Origin: Gemmataceae bacterium
GTDB lineage: Bacteria > Planctomycetota > Planctomycetia > Gemmatales > Gemmataceae
Length of the DNA stretch: 8,770 bases
Assembly (NCBI GenBank): GCA_026418875.1
Contig: JAOAAM010000012.1
Span: 1-8,770 of the forward strand
Direction of reading: 5' to 3'
Below the pieces are notes generated by a model that did no database searches, had not been told where the DNA came from, and saw only the letters and a program-made list of their open reading frames with translations. Each line of letters begins with the position of its first letter. Position 1 is the first letter of the stretch. Below are positions 1 through 6,519 of the stretch, in pieces. A program made the position numbers and the translations under genes.

Positions 1-603
1 CTTGATGTCGCGGTGGATCATGCCCGCCGTGTGGGCATACTGCAAGCCTTGGCAAGCCTGGCGGATGTAGTGGCAGGCACGCAAGACGTTCAGCGGGCCG
101 AATTTCTTGACGATCTCCAATAGACTTGTGCCATCGATGTATTCCATCACCAGGAAGTGCAAGTTGGCATCCTGGTCGATGTCGTACGTCTTCACGATGT
201 TGGGGTGCTCCAAAGCGCTCGCCACCCGCGCCTCCCGGTAGAAGCGAGCAAGAGACACCGGGTCTTGGGCTTTTGTCGGCGGCAAGACCTTGATGGCGAC
301 CCGACGGCGCATGTAGGTGTGTTCGCATAGGAAGATCTGGCCCATGCCGCCGACACCGATGCGCTCGAGCAGCCGGTATTTCCCCAGAGTGAAGCCTTTC
401 CATTTGCCCAGGAGAAACTGCTCACCCTGAAAGGCAGTGATCAGGCCATCGCGGATCAACGCGGCCACGACCGACTTGGGGTCGCCGCTGAGGGAACCAT
501 CGTGCTGGTGTGCAGCAATAAAGTCGGCAAGCCGCTGTTCCTCGACCAACCCGCTTTTGCGGACGAGTTGCAGCAGGTCGTCGGTCGTTTGGGGCGTGGC
601 CAT
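1..603 (-). CDS. Ser/Thr protein kinase, N-terminal part (cut by window edge)
   Basis: This is the N-terminal 201 residues of a bacterial Hanks-type (PknB-like) Ser/Thr kinase; the gene continues beyond the left edge. The start is the ATG at 603-601, with no convincing Shine-Dalgarno. Residues 1-75 form an extension ahead of the kinase fold, containing LVRKSGLV and a GLITAFQGEQFLLGKWKG segment. The kinase domain then begins with LGKYRLLERIG. The glycine-rich loop is GVGGMG (83-88), the ATP-binding lysine is K105 in VAIK, and the helix-C glutamate is probably E124. The hinge region is VMEYIDG, and the last visible residues are the catalytic-loop HRDIK (197-201), with catalytic D199 present. 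All key N-lobe residues are intact, so an active kinase is expected. Kinases with this extension are, as I recall, abundant in Gemmatales. The activation segment and any sensor or membrane region lie outside the window, so the signal and substrates cannot be guessed. Confidence 0.95.
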   Translation of the reverse strand, partial: MATPQTTDDLLQLVRKSGLVEEQRLADFIAAHQHDGSLSGDPKSVVAALIRDGLITAFQGEQFLLGKWKGFTLGKYRLLERIGVGGMGQIFLCEHTYMRRRVAIKVLPPTKAQDPVSLARFYREARVASALEHPNIVKTYDIDQDANLHFLVMEYIDGTSLLEIVKKFGPLNVLRACHYIRQACQGLQYAHTAGMIHRDIK

Positions 604-660
604 CGGCGAACCACGTAAATTCAAAGAACAGACCCGCCGCGCCGGGGCGGGGACATTGCC

Positions 661-666
661 ATCATA
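661..666 (-). promoter_or_regulatory. Possible -10 element upstream of the kinase gene
   Basis: Read on the minus strand this is TATGAT, one mismatch from the sigma-70 -10 consensus, about 57 bases upstream of the kinase ATG. It sits in a locally AT-richer patch. No good -35 hexamer lies 16-18 bases upstream, so the call is weak. The rest of the 604-783 gap holds a GC-rich leader and the hairpin at 741-771, and no further gene. Confidence 0.25.
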
Positions 667-740
667 GCTTATTTCTAGGCAATCGGAGGGAGTCGCGTGC
701 CGTGGCTGAGCAGGCGCACTGGGATAGGTGGCGATACGGA

Positions 741-771
741 GCGGCTCCGCGAAGTGCCGTCACGGAGCCGC
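741..771 (-). terminator. Hairpin terminator downstream of the small exported protein
   Basis: Perfect 9-bp arms, GCGGCTCCG (741-749) and CGGAGCCGC (763-771), enclose a 13-base loop. The hairpin starts 12 bases past the stop codon of the 784-1224 gene. The stem is very GC-rich, but no U-tract follows on the minus strand. It is therefore a U-less hairpin that probably stops or stabilises the transcript, and not a textbook intrinsic terminator. It also separates that gene from the kinase downstream. Confidence 0.5.
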
Positions 772-783
772 CCTCAATTTGGC

Positions 784-1224
784 TCATGGTTGTTCCATCA
801 TGAAGAAGTCGCGTGGACTTCGCACGAACGGATGATGCGGAAAAACGACCGTGCCGGGCTGGGTGTATGGCCCACCCTTGTGCTTGCCAAAGCCGCCGCC
901 GGTGGTCGGTTCGACGGGCGGACCAGCTAAACGCTGGAACAAGCCGGAAATTCCCTGGTTGACACCGATGTAGCACTCGGCAAGCCGATCCACGCGCTGA
1001 CCCATGCCCTGACCGAGTCGGCCGAACCGACCTCGCAGCAGCCGGTGCGCGGAGCCGGTGCTGCCGTCGCAGCCGCAATCAGCCGAGATGCCGTTGCTGT
1101 CGGCAGCGACGGTGGGTGCGGAACCATTGCCAGCGGGGCTTGCCGCGGGTTGCTGAGCGGTCGTGGCGACGGCGAGGATCAAGCTGATGCCGCAAGCCGT
1201 CACGCCACGCAAAAACAGTTTCAT
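784..1224 (-). CDS. Small exported planctomycete protein, unknown function
   Basis: A 146-residue protein. The start at 1224 is chosen because AAAGGAG lies 5 bases upstream and a signal peptide begins there; the open frame continues further upstream but without these marks. The signal peptide has K2 and R6, a hydrophobic core around residues 8-20, and likely cleavage near TTA|QQ (residue 23/24). A low-complexity Ala/Pro/Ser/Gly linker follows, then CGCDG with a closely spaced cysteine pair (C50, C52), then an Arg/Gly-rich stretch (RLLRGRFGRLGQGMGQR). The C-terminus is Gly/Pro-rich and ends GTVVFPHHPFVRSPRDFFMMEQP. I recall a similar PFxRSPRDFFM tail from other short planctomycete exported proteins, but could not check this. 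There is no catalytic motif and no function is assigned. Its location is probably periplasmic or cell surface. A GC-rich hairpin follows the stop. Confidence 0.82.
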   Translation of the reverse strand: MKLFLRGVTACGISLILAVATTAQQPAASPAGNGSAPTVAADSNGISADCGCDGSTGSAHRLLRGRFGRLGQGMGQRVDRLAECYIGVNQGISGLFQRLAGPPVEPTTGGGFGKHKGGPYTQPGTVVFPHHPFVRSPRDFFMMEQP

Positions 1225-1229
1225 ATCGA

Positions 1230-1236
1230 CTCCTTT
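1230..1236 (-). promoter_or_regulatory. Shine-Dalgarno fixing the start of the small exported protein
   Basis: AAAGGAG on the minus strand, five bases before the ATG at 1224-1222. It decides the start inside a longer open frame. The rest of the gap between the SDR stop and this start (1225-1456) shows no gene and no promoter I would defend. Confidence 0.75.
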
Positions 1237-1416
1237 CGCGGAGGAATCCTGGGGTGTGGGATGCACCTTTATCATCGGCGATTCGGATTGTCGGACGCGG
1301 CGGTACTTGAAAGATTCCAGAGTCCGCGGGACGGACTTGCGGCTTCGAGCGATCGTAATGACGGAATCGGCCCCGCAGTTTCGCAATCCCCGGCATATCC
1401 CGTAGCAACAGCGAAA

Positions 1417-1442
1417 CCCGAGGTCTTCCTCTTCGGCTCGGG
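1417..1442 (-). terminator. Possible terminator hairpin after the SDR gene
   Basis: Arms CCCGAG (1417-1422) and CTCGGG (1437-1442) enclose a 14-base loop, starting about 14 bases beyond the SDR stop codon. On the minus strand the stem is followed by a short GTTTCGCTG, so there is only a three-base T run. This is a weak intrinsic terminator candidate resting on position and stem alone. Confidence 0.35.
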
Positions 1443-1456
1443 CGAAATGCAGAACA

Positions 1457-2251
1457 TCAACTTCCCGCGACAGTGCCAGGGTCCGGACGGTTCCGATGGA
1501 ATCGCCGACCAATCAGCCAGTCGCTCCAGGCTGGGGGAAGCCACCCCAGCAGCCGCACCACCATGGCGGTTCGTCGTGGAAATGCCGCGTGACGTTTGCG
1601 CCGGGCGATGGCGGCCAGTATCCGTTCCACCGCAGTGTCCAGTTCCAGAATTCCCGGCATCCGCAACTGAACGGATTGCGTCAGCGGGGTGCGGATCCAA
1701 CCTGGACAGATGGTTGTCACTTGGATGTCGAACGGGGCGACATCGACGGCCAACGACTCCAGCTTCCCATGGACTCCGCGCTTGCTGTGGCAATAAGCCG
1801 ACATGAGCGGCAAGCCCCGGTACGAGGCGAGGCTGGAGATGCCGCCGATAGTACCTCGACGCCGCTGCATCATACCGGGAAGCACCGCTGCAACCGAATT
1901 CGCGACACCCAGCAGATTGACGCGGATGACCGAAGTAAAGTCAGAGGGGTTGAATTGCCAAAACCCCGTGGCCATCCCGATCCCCGCGTTGGCGATCAGC
2001 CGATCCGTAGGTCCCAGTTCGCTCTCGAGACGGCGGACGGTTGCAAAAAGTTGTTGAACATCGGCGACGTCGGCAACTGCCGTGGCCAAACACTGGCTCC
2101 CGAACTCGTGCCGGAGAGATTCGAGCCCTCGCGGATCCCAGTCGATCGCCCCGACCGCGGCCCCGGCTTGGAGCAAGCGGGTAGTCAGGCCCCGGCCGAT
2201 TCCGCTCCCAGCACCCGTTACCAAGATCACTTGCCCGTCGAATTCGGTCAT
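1457..2251 (-). CDS. Short-chain dehydrogenase/reductase (SDR), NAD(P)-dependent
   Basis: A 264-residue classical SDR of normal length for the family. The start at 2251 is preceded by AAGGAG with a 6-base spacer, and places the Rossmann strand where expected; an upstream in-frame ATG would add 17 residues of no family character. Visible motifs are the cofactor loop TGAGSGIG (12-19), D37 at the end of the second strand (favours NAD over NADP), D61 in ADV, IANAG (86-90), N112, S140, Y153 and K157 (YxxxK, here YCHSK), and CPGWIRTP (182-189). The Asn-Ser-Tyr-Lys tetrad is therefore complete and the enzyme should be active. Substrate cannot be predicted. The C-terminus (about 235-256) has a hydrophobic, Arg-flanked stretch (MVVRLLGWLPPAWSDWLIG) like the membrane-associating tails of some SDRs. 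It lies 159 bp downstream of the 901-residue gene on the same strand, so co-transcription is possible. Confidence 0.95.
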   Translation of the reverse strand: MTEFDGQVILVTGAGSGIGRGLTTRLLQAGAAVGAIDWDPRGLESLRHEFGSQCLATAVADVADVQQLFATVRRLESELGPTDRLIANAGIGMATGFWQFNPSDFTSVIRVNLLGVANSVAAVLPGMMQRRRGTIGGISSLASYRGLPLMSAYCHSKRGVHGKLESLAVDVAPFDIQVTTICPGWIRTPLTQSVQLRMPGILELDTAVERILAAIARRKRHAAFPRRTAMVVRLLGWLPPAWSDWLIGRRFHRNRPDPGTVAGS

Positions 2252-2257
2252 GCGACG

Positions 2258-2263
2258 CTCCTT
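2258..2263 (-). promoter_or_regulatory. Shine-Dalgarno deciding the SDR start
   Basis: AAGGAG on the minus strand, six bases ahead of the ATG at 2251-2249. It favours the 264-residue product over the version starting at 2302. Confidence 0.75.
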
Positions 2264-2327
2264 GTCGATGGCGACCATCGTATGCTGGAGGTGCGGATTC
2301 ACCCGGCGGTCTCCGCATTTGATCGCG

Positions 2328-2425
2328 GCTCACGCACCGATCACGGCTGACCGATCACTCCGGACGGATGCCGGCTGACCGATTCCGACTGACCGATCAC
2401 CTCGGACCGATTACGGCTGACCAAT
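2328..2425. repeat. Phased 14-bp tandem repeat overlapping a stop codon
   Basis: Seven consecutive 14-base units end in ACCGAT or a near match, at 2341, 2355, 2369, 2383, 2397, 2411 and 2425, with no phase slip. The plus-strand consensus is CACGGCTGACCGAT. By eye, matches to it are 7 (first, marginal), 14, 10, 12, 11, 11 and 12 of 14. Two unit types (GCTGACCGAT and TCGGACCGAT-like) alternate so that a 42-base higher-order period is visible: two 42-base copies on the minus strand agree at 33 positions. The array covers the last four sense codons and the stop of the 901-residue gene, and ends about 76 bases upstream of the SDR start. No similar unit was noticed elsewhere in the window. Confidence 0.85.
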
Positions 2426-5116
2426 TACCGCCACGGCCAGGATTCCGTCGGGCCGAACATGAACTTCGCCGCGGATGAGACCGGCTTGCTGAAGCATTTT
2501 GGCCCACGGCGAGTTCGTCGAGGCCTCTTGCAGCCGAGGGGCCCGTGGCGATCCATGCCGTTGATTGGTCACCTCTCCTTGGTCCACCCAGAGGGCACTG
2601 CCATCGGCAGCCGACGGGACGAAGCCCAGATGCTGCCATGCAAGTTCCTCTTCCTGAATCCCGCATTCGTGTAGCCACTGCCACCACGCGATGGCGGCAA
2701 GAGCCTGTCGGTGCGCTGATCGTTCGCCGACGTCCAGCAGTGCTTTTCGGATCGACGAAGCCGCCGGAATCAGGGAGAACCAGGCGGCCGCGCGTTCCCG
2801 CTCATCCCGTCGGCGGCCCGTGATCTCCCGAGCGATTCCGCCTCGCAACGACTCCAGACTTCCTGCAACGACCAACATCCGTTCGCCGTGAGCGAGGTAG
2901 ATCCCCGGCGATTCTTCGGGTTTGAGGAGTTTGCCAAAAGCCAGCATGAGGAGGGCCGGTGCAGGTTGGATTCGATTCAGCACAATCCGTCGCCCATCCT
3001 CGCCCAGCGATTCCCACTTCATCGTTTTGGGCCAAGTTTCCTCAACAATCTCACGCACCTTTTTCAGTGTGCCTTGGAAAAAGAGCGGCCGGGCGATCTC
3101 GACCGCCAAAGTCGCCGGGACCTGCGTCAGGAGCCAACGCCCGGTCCCATCGCTGCGCGACTTGCTCAAGTCCTCGGCGGTCAGATCGACGTGCCAGTAG
3201 TGATCCAGCACGTGAGCCAAGGCCTCGTGATCAGGAAGGTGAAAGACCAACCGGTCGCCCATCCAGTCGACGCGCGCCGTCAGGTGTTTGCGGTCCACGC
3301 CCTTGCTGATGAGCCATTGGTTGAGGCGAGCGCGATCCATCTCTCCCAATTTCACCGAAGCGATGACACGAGCCGCGGTCCCCTGCGGCACGCTCGACTC
3401 CCGAGCGACCGTGCCCGACCCGAGTTTGTTGCGAACGGCGTCCCAGAAATCTGCTTGCCGCGGGGCCATGATGAAGGCCTCGACTCGAATCAGCCCGCCG
3501 CGTCGTTGGAGCCGGAATGCTGCCGGAGCCAAGTACGGCTTCCACTCCGTGCGATACACCTCGCTGAATTCCTGATACCACTCATCCTCCGCTTTGGTGA
3601 CACGTTCTAACGGTCGTTCGAGCAATGGTAAGTCGCCCGGCGGTAGGGCATCGACGAGGGGTTTACCACTCCGCCATGCCTCAAAGAGCTTCCTCCCCCG
3701 GAGGACTTGATCGGCCGTTGCCTCTTCAAGTCTTCGTTTCAACAAAATTCGATGTCGGGGATTGAATTGCTCTCTTTGGAACGTCTCGCTAACGAAGAGC
3801 AACACATCCTCTGCGGGGGATTCGATGGGGAACAATCCCCGCATCACGCGGAACTCCGGCATGTCGGCGAGCGAAGCGGCTTGGCGTTGCATCACGTCGA
3901 TCACCCGGCGGATGGCTTGCCCGGAATTCGAAACCACCGCCACCCCCCCGATCACGGCGAAGTGCTGCCTGATGCGTTGATCCGACGAGATTCGGGTCTG
4001 CACGGTGACACCGCGATGGTCGAAGTGGCCGTCGTCTGCGGGAGCGGCGGCAGGTCGGGCCGAGTCGAGGTCGCGGCGGAACGCCTCCTCATCGGACAGA
4101 GCGAACAACAATGTGATGTCGGTGCCGAGGCTGAAATGGAAGTCGCTCCCCGTGACGGCAACTTCGCGAATGTGTTGGGGCCAGCGTGGTCGGCCGGACT
4201 CGTCCACGGGCAACGCCAACTGTCGCCAGTAGCGCTGCCATAGCCGACGGTTTTGGCCATCGGCCTGCCATGTCCGCCACGCCGTTTGAATGGTGCTCAG
4301 CGCCTGCTCCAGCAAACCGATCCCGTCGGCCGTGGTTCGGATTCGGCAATAGTAGAAGTCGGCGGGGATGAGCCGTGCCATCGGCTCCACGCGGATGTCT
4401 CGACCAGCGAGCCATTGCGGCCAAGGATGGTCGGCCGCCTCGATGGTGCGTAACTCACGCAGGTCGACGTTTGCTTCGGCGACTTGGAGAGGCTCCGGAA
4501 TCGGACGCGGCAGCGGATCCGCGATGCCGAACTGCCGACAAAGTTCTTGCCGCGCCACTCGAAATTCCAGTGCATCGTTCGCGAGGCGCTCGCGGACAGC
4601 AAACTCCCTCGCCCACGCCGCTGCCCAGCGTCCGGCCAGGTCATCGGCATCGGGTGCCTCAGGCTTTCGTTTCATCGGCTTCGGGGTCCGAATAATCTCG
4701 TCTTCGTCGAACAGCAGCGTGATTTCACGATCGAACCAAGAGGGTGCGTTTGGGTTGTCCTTATCCTCGATGGGCACGAGCAAGCGAAACTTTCCGGACC
4801 CGCCCAAGTCCTTGAAAATGCCGACGAATTCGAGGAAACTGCTAGATGTGGAAAAGTGCCACGCGACCAGCCGGGCTTTCGTATCCAGGGGAATCAGGCG
4901 GGGGTAGCGGCCCAAATCGTGGGGGGCGATGCGATCTAATCCCTGCCTTTGCGCTTTGGGCAAGCGATAGCCGGAAGGAGCACGAAGTCGGACCTGAAAA
5001 TAGCGTACCCCGTCGACTTCCTGTACGTGAATGTGGGGGCCTTCGTGTTGTGGCACGATCGCCGCGATGCACAGTAGGACAGATGTCACCGCACCATCTC
5101 CTCGTCCGGGGATCAT
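2411..5116 (-). CDS. Large exported planctomycete protein of unknown function
   Basis: A 901-residue protein with the ATG at 5116. The frame opens at 5209, but the extra 31 residues look non-coding, would cover the candidate -10 element, and hide the signal-like start (R5, then hydrophobic AVTSVLLCIAAIV at 9-21). No clear AxA cleavage site is visible and there is no Shine-Dalgarno. After the N-terminus there is no membrane segment, so the protein is probably periplasmic or surface. An acidic/charged stretch (about 135-200) precedes RLIPADFYYCRIR (248-260), REVAVTGSDFHFSLGTDITLLF (317-338), VAVVSNSGQAIRRV (392-405), LADMPEFRVMRGLFP (416-430) and VLLFVSETF (438-446). The C-terminal part has LGFVPSAADGSALW (830-843) followed by GEVTNQRHGS (847-856). 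This order of motifs resembles a family of large planctomycete hypothetical proteins that I recall but cannot name; distant similarity to DUF3352 is only a guess. No enzyme motif is seen. Its stop codon lies within a tandem repeat. Confidence 0.85.
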   Translation of the reverse strand: MIPGRGDGAVTSVLLCIAAIVPQHEGPHIHVQEVDGVRYFQVRLRAPSGYRLPKAQRQGLDRIAPHDLGRYPRLIPLDTKARLVAWHFSTSSSFLEFVGIFKDLGGSGKFRLLVPIEDKDNPNAPSWFDREITLLFDEDEIIRTPKPMKRKPEAPDADDLAGRWAAAWAREFAVRERLANDALEFRVARQELCRQFGIADPLPRPIPEPLQVAEANVDLRELRTIEAADHPWPQWLAGRDIRVEPMARLIPADFYYCRIRTTADGIGLLEQALSTIQTAWRTWQADGQNRRLWQRYWRQLALPVDESGRPRWPQHIREVAVTGSDFHFSLGTDITLLFALSDEEAFRRDLDSARPAAAPADDGHFDHRGVTVQTRISSDQRIRQHFAVIGGVAVVSNSGQAIRRVIDVMQRQAASLADMPEFRVMRGLFPIESPAEDVLLFVSETFQREQFNPRHRILLKRRLEEATADQVLRGRKLFEAWRSGKPLVDALPPGDLPLLERPLERVTKAEDEWYQEFSEVYRTEWKPYLAPAAFRLQRRGGLIRVEAFIMAPRQADFWDAVRNKLGSGTVARESSVPQGTAARVIASVKLGEMDRARLNQWLISKGVDRKHLTARVDWMGDRLVFHLPDHEALAHVLDHYWHVDLTAEDLSKSRSDGTGRWLLTQVPATLAVEIARPLFFQGTLKKVREIVEETWPKTMKWESLGEDGRRIVLNRIQPAPALLMLAFGKLLKPEESPGIYLAHGERMLVVAGSLESLRGGIAREITGRRRDERERAAAWFSLIPAASSIRKALLDVGERSAHRQALAAIAWWQWLHECGIQEEELAWQHLGFVPSAADGSALWVDQGEVTNQRHGSPRAPRLQEASTNSPWAKMLQQAGLIRGEVHVRPDGILAVAVIGQP

Positions 5117-5139
5117 CGGGGGGCACTGTTTGCCGTTAA

Positions 5140-5145
5140 AGTATA
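5140..5145 (-). promoter_or_regulatory. Possible -10 element for the 901-residue gene
   Basis: TATACT on the minus strand (one mismatch from TATAAT), 23 bases upstream of the ATG at 5116, which would leave a leader of roughly 16 bases. The -35 region is poor. It lies inside the longer open frame starting at 5209, which supports the downstream start. Confidence 0.35.
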
Positions 5146-5222
5146 AGCAGCGTGAGTGGCAAAAATCTTCACCAACAGAAAGGTTTGAGGGCCGTTCGGC
5201 TAGTAGCAAATTTCTGAGAGCG

Positions 5223-5233
5223 CCGAGACTCGG
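5223..5233. promoter_or_regulatory. Perfect short palindrome in the divergent intergenic region
   Basis: CCGAG-A-CTCGG, five-base arms around a central A, lies between the divergent genes at 5116 and 5375. It has the size of a half-site pair for a dimeric regulator, but no regulator is adjacent and such short palindromes arise by chance in GC-rich DNA. Confidence 0.25.
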
Positions 5234-5244
5234 TCATTTTTATC

Positions 5245-5296
5245 CCTGTGTCCCAGATTCCTTCGCGAGGGTCTGGCACAGGAGTCTGTGACATGG
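5245..5296. repeat. Imperfect long hairpin with overlapping alternative pairings
   Basis: CCTGTG (5245-5250) pairs with CACAGG (5277-5282), and CCAGA (5253-5257) pairs with TCTGG (5272-5276), leaving a two-base bulge and a 14-base apex that can itself pair CCT with AGG. A second, exclusive hairpin uses CACAG (5277-5281) with CTGTG (5286-5290) around GAGT. Segments 5271-5283 and 5284-5296 are also adjacent 13-base direct repeats (9 of 13 identical). The block lies 79-130 bases upstream of the STN-like gene. It could be a REP/MITE-like element, an operator or a leader structure. Confidence 0.5.
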
Positions 5297-5374
5297 ATCG
5301 GCGTGAGCGATCATCGTTGACCCGTCGGAGCGTCTGGGCTTTTCCTTTCTCCTTTGGATTCGAGGGTGACTTCC

Positions 5375-6358
5375 ATGTCGACGGCACGTTGTCGAACGAT
5401 CGCGCTGACGGTTCCGCTGTTTCTCGTCCTGGGGGGAGCGGGGCTGGCACTGATCCAAAGTCAGAATCCGGTCCGGTCATCTGAAACCGACGATGGCAAA
5501 CCGGTACCATCCAACGGCGTGGTTCGGGCACATGATGCCGATGAGCCTGAAGCTCCGGCACCTCAACCATCGGCACCGCCTCGCCAGATGACGAACGCCG
5601 AGGTGCGAAAGATCCTCGCCAAGCCACTCGACCAAGGCGAAGACCGGCAGATCAAATGCAGCGAATTTTTGAAGTTCATCGCGGAACGATTCGGTGTGCC
5701 CGCGCGGGTAGAGTTGGATCGCGCGTTGTTCTATCGTGCCGAATCGGATGGAAAGACTGCGATCCAAGCCATCCGCGAACAGAAGCTCCAACTGTCGTTC
5801 ACCCCTGGGATGACTTTAGCGGACGTTCTTCGTGACGTGTCGGTCCAACTGCGGGATCCGCTGGGGAATCGACCGTTTACCTATTGCGTGCGACGTGGCC
5901 AAATCGTTCTCATTCCTGATTTGGGCGGCATTGTCTCAAGTGTCGGCGGCCCGGCGGTCCCGACGGGTGTCTTGGCGGAGATCCCGTCGGATGATGTAGT
6001 CCTTGCCCGCGAGGGGCCGCTCGTCTCCATCGAAGTTGCCAACAAGCCCCTGAGCGAAGTCCTCGAAGAATTGCGCGAGCAAACTGGGGCGAATATCGTG
6101 CTCGACAAGCGATTTCCCGAATTGGCTGCAACGGCCGTGACGGCCGACCTTCAAGAAGTTCGACTTGTCACCGCGTTACGAGTGTTGGGCGACATGTGTG
6201 ATCTGCGACCCGTCGTCATCAACAATGTGATTTACCTCACCGAATCTTCGAATGCCGAGTCGCTCCAAGCAGAGTTTGATCGTCGGGCGTTTTTCCTGGA
6301 ACGCGCGGAATCCCCGGCGAAGCAGCCGATTGTGGCCGAGCAACCACAAAAACCTTGA
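5375..6358 (+). CDS. Membrane-anchored protein with two STN-like (secretin short N-terminal) modules
   Basis: A 327-residue protein. ATG 5375 is preceded by GAGGG with 8 bases of spacing; a TTG at 5354 would add seven residues. Residues 8-28 form a hydrophobic helix after R5 and R7, read as a signal anchor or uncleaved signal peptide. A Pro/Ala/acidic linker follows (about 35-72). Module 1 (about 75-182) has FLKFIAERFGVPARVEL, then TPGMTLADVLRDVS, then a RRGQIVLIP strand. Module 2 (215-289) has the classic pattern VSIEVANKPLSEVLEEL, QTGANIVLD, VRLVTALRVLGDMC and NNVIYLTE. This matches the STN/secretin-N alpha-beta fold of secretins and TonB receptors, but no secretin pore or TonB barrel follows. 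It is therefore probably a stand-alone periplasmic scaffold or binding protein. Its partner is unknown. It is transcribed away from the 901-residue gene and lies 161 bp upstream of the next gene. Confidence 0.85.
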   Translation: MSTARCRTIALTVPLFLVLGGAGLALIQSQNPVRSSETDDGKPVPSNGVVRAHDADEPEAPAPQPSAPPRQMTNAEVRKILAKPLDQGEDRQIKCSEFLKFIAERFGVPARVELDRALFYRAESDGKTAIQAIREQKLQLSFTPGMTLADVLRDVSVQLRDPLGNRPFTYCVRRGQIVLIPDLGGIVSSVGGPAVPTGVLAEIPSDDVVLAREGPLVSIEVANKPLSEVLEELREQTGANIVLDKRFPELAATAVTADLQEVRLVTALRVLGDMCDLRPVVINNVIYLTESSNAESLQAEFDRRAFFLERAESPAKQPIVAEQPQKP

Positions 6359-6443
6359 TGCTGCTTGGGCGATTTGACTCAATCGTGAAGTTCCCGGAGC
6401 GAAGCGTTCGGTCGGTGGCGACAGGCGAGCAGATCATCCAGTC

Positions 6444-6464
6444 GCGGCACGGATGAGTTGCCGC
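6444..6464 (+). terminator. Small hairpin in the gap between the STN-like and TIGR03000-type genes
   Basis: Arms GCGGCA (6444-6449) and TGCCGC (6459-6464) enclose a 9-base loop and are followed directly by TAAAAT. There is no real T-tract, so it may be a weak terminator of the STN-like gene or an operator over the following TAAAAT (6465-6470), a possible -10 with no matching -35. Nothing else is seen in 6359-6519. Confidence 0.3.
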
Positions 6465-6507
6465 TAAAATGATGCTGTCTGGCGTCGCCGACCGTTCGAC
6501 TTCTCTC

Positions 6508-6512
6508 GGAGG
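6508..6512 (+). promoter_or_regulatory. Shine-Dalgarno choosing among three consecutive ATG codons
   Basis: GGAGG is followed by three in-frame ATGs at 6514, 6517 and 6520, with spacers of 1, 4 and 7 bases. Only the last has a normal spacing, so 6520 is preferred. A further in-frame ATG at 6469 lacks a ribosome binding site and would precede the signal peptide with 17 polar residues. Confidence 0.7.
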
Positions 6513-6519
6513 AATGATG

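Noticed and set aside
1225..1512. N-terminal extension of the small exported protein up to 1512
   Set aside because: It would run into the SDR coding region and bury the signal peptide and the Shine-Dalgarno at 1230-1236.
1045..1806. A 253-codon plus-strand open frame over the small exported protein and the end of the SDR
   Set aside because: It crosses two supported minus-strand genes and their gap, with no ribosome binding site or recognisable domain.
1496..2350. A 284-codon plus-strand open frame antisense to the SDR
   Set aside because: It lies opposite a gene with complete SDR motifs, has no family pattern, and is Arg/Pro/His-rich as expected of shadow frames in GC-rich DNA.
2328..2425. 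The tandem array as a CRISPR
   Set aside because: The 14-bp units are directly adjacent with no spacers, and no cas gene is present.
2888..3610. A 240-codon plus-strand open frame inside the 901-residue gene
   Set aside because: Antisense shadow; its composition (rich in Arg, His, Gln and Pro) shows no domain.
5117..5209. The 31-residue N-terminal extension of the 901-residue protein
   Set aside because: It displaces the signal-like N-terminus, covers the candidate -10 element and shows no ribosome binding site; kept only as a possibility.
5317..5322. TTGACC as a -35 element for the STN-like gene
   Set aside because: The hexamer 17 bases downstream (TTTTCC) is not an acceptable -10, so no promoter is called.
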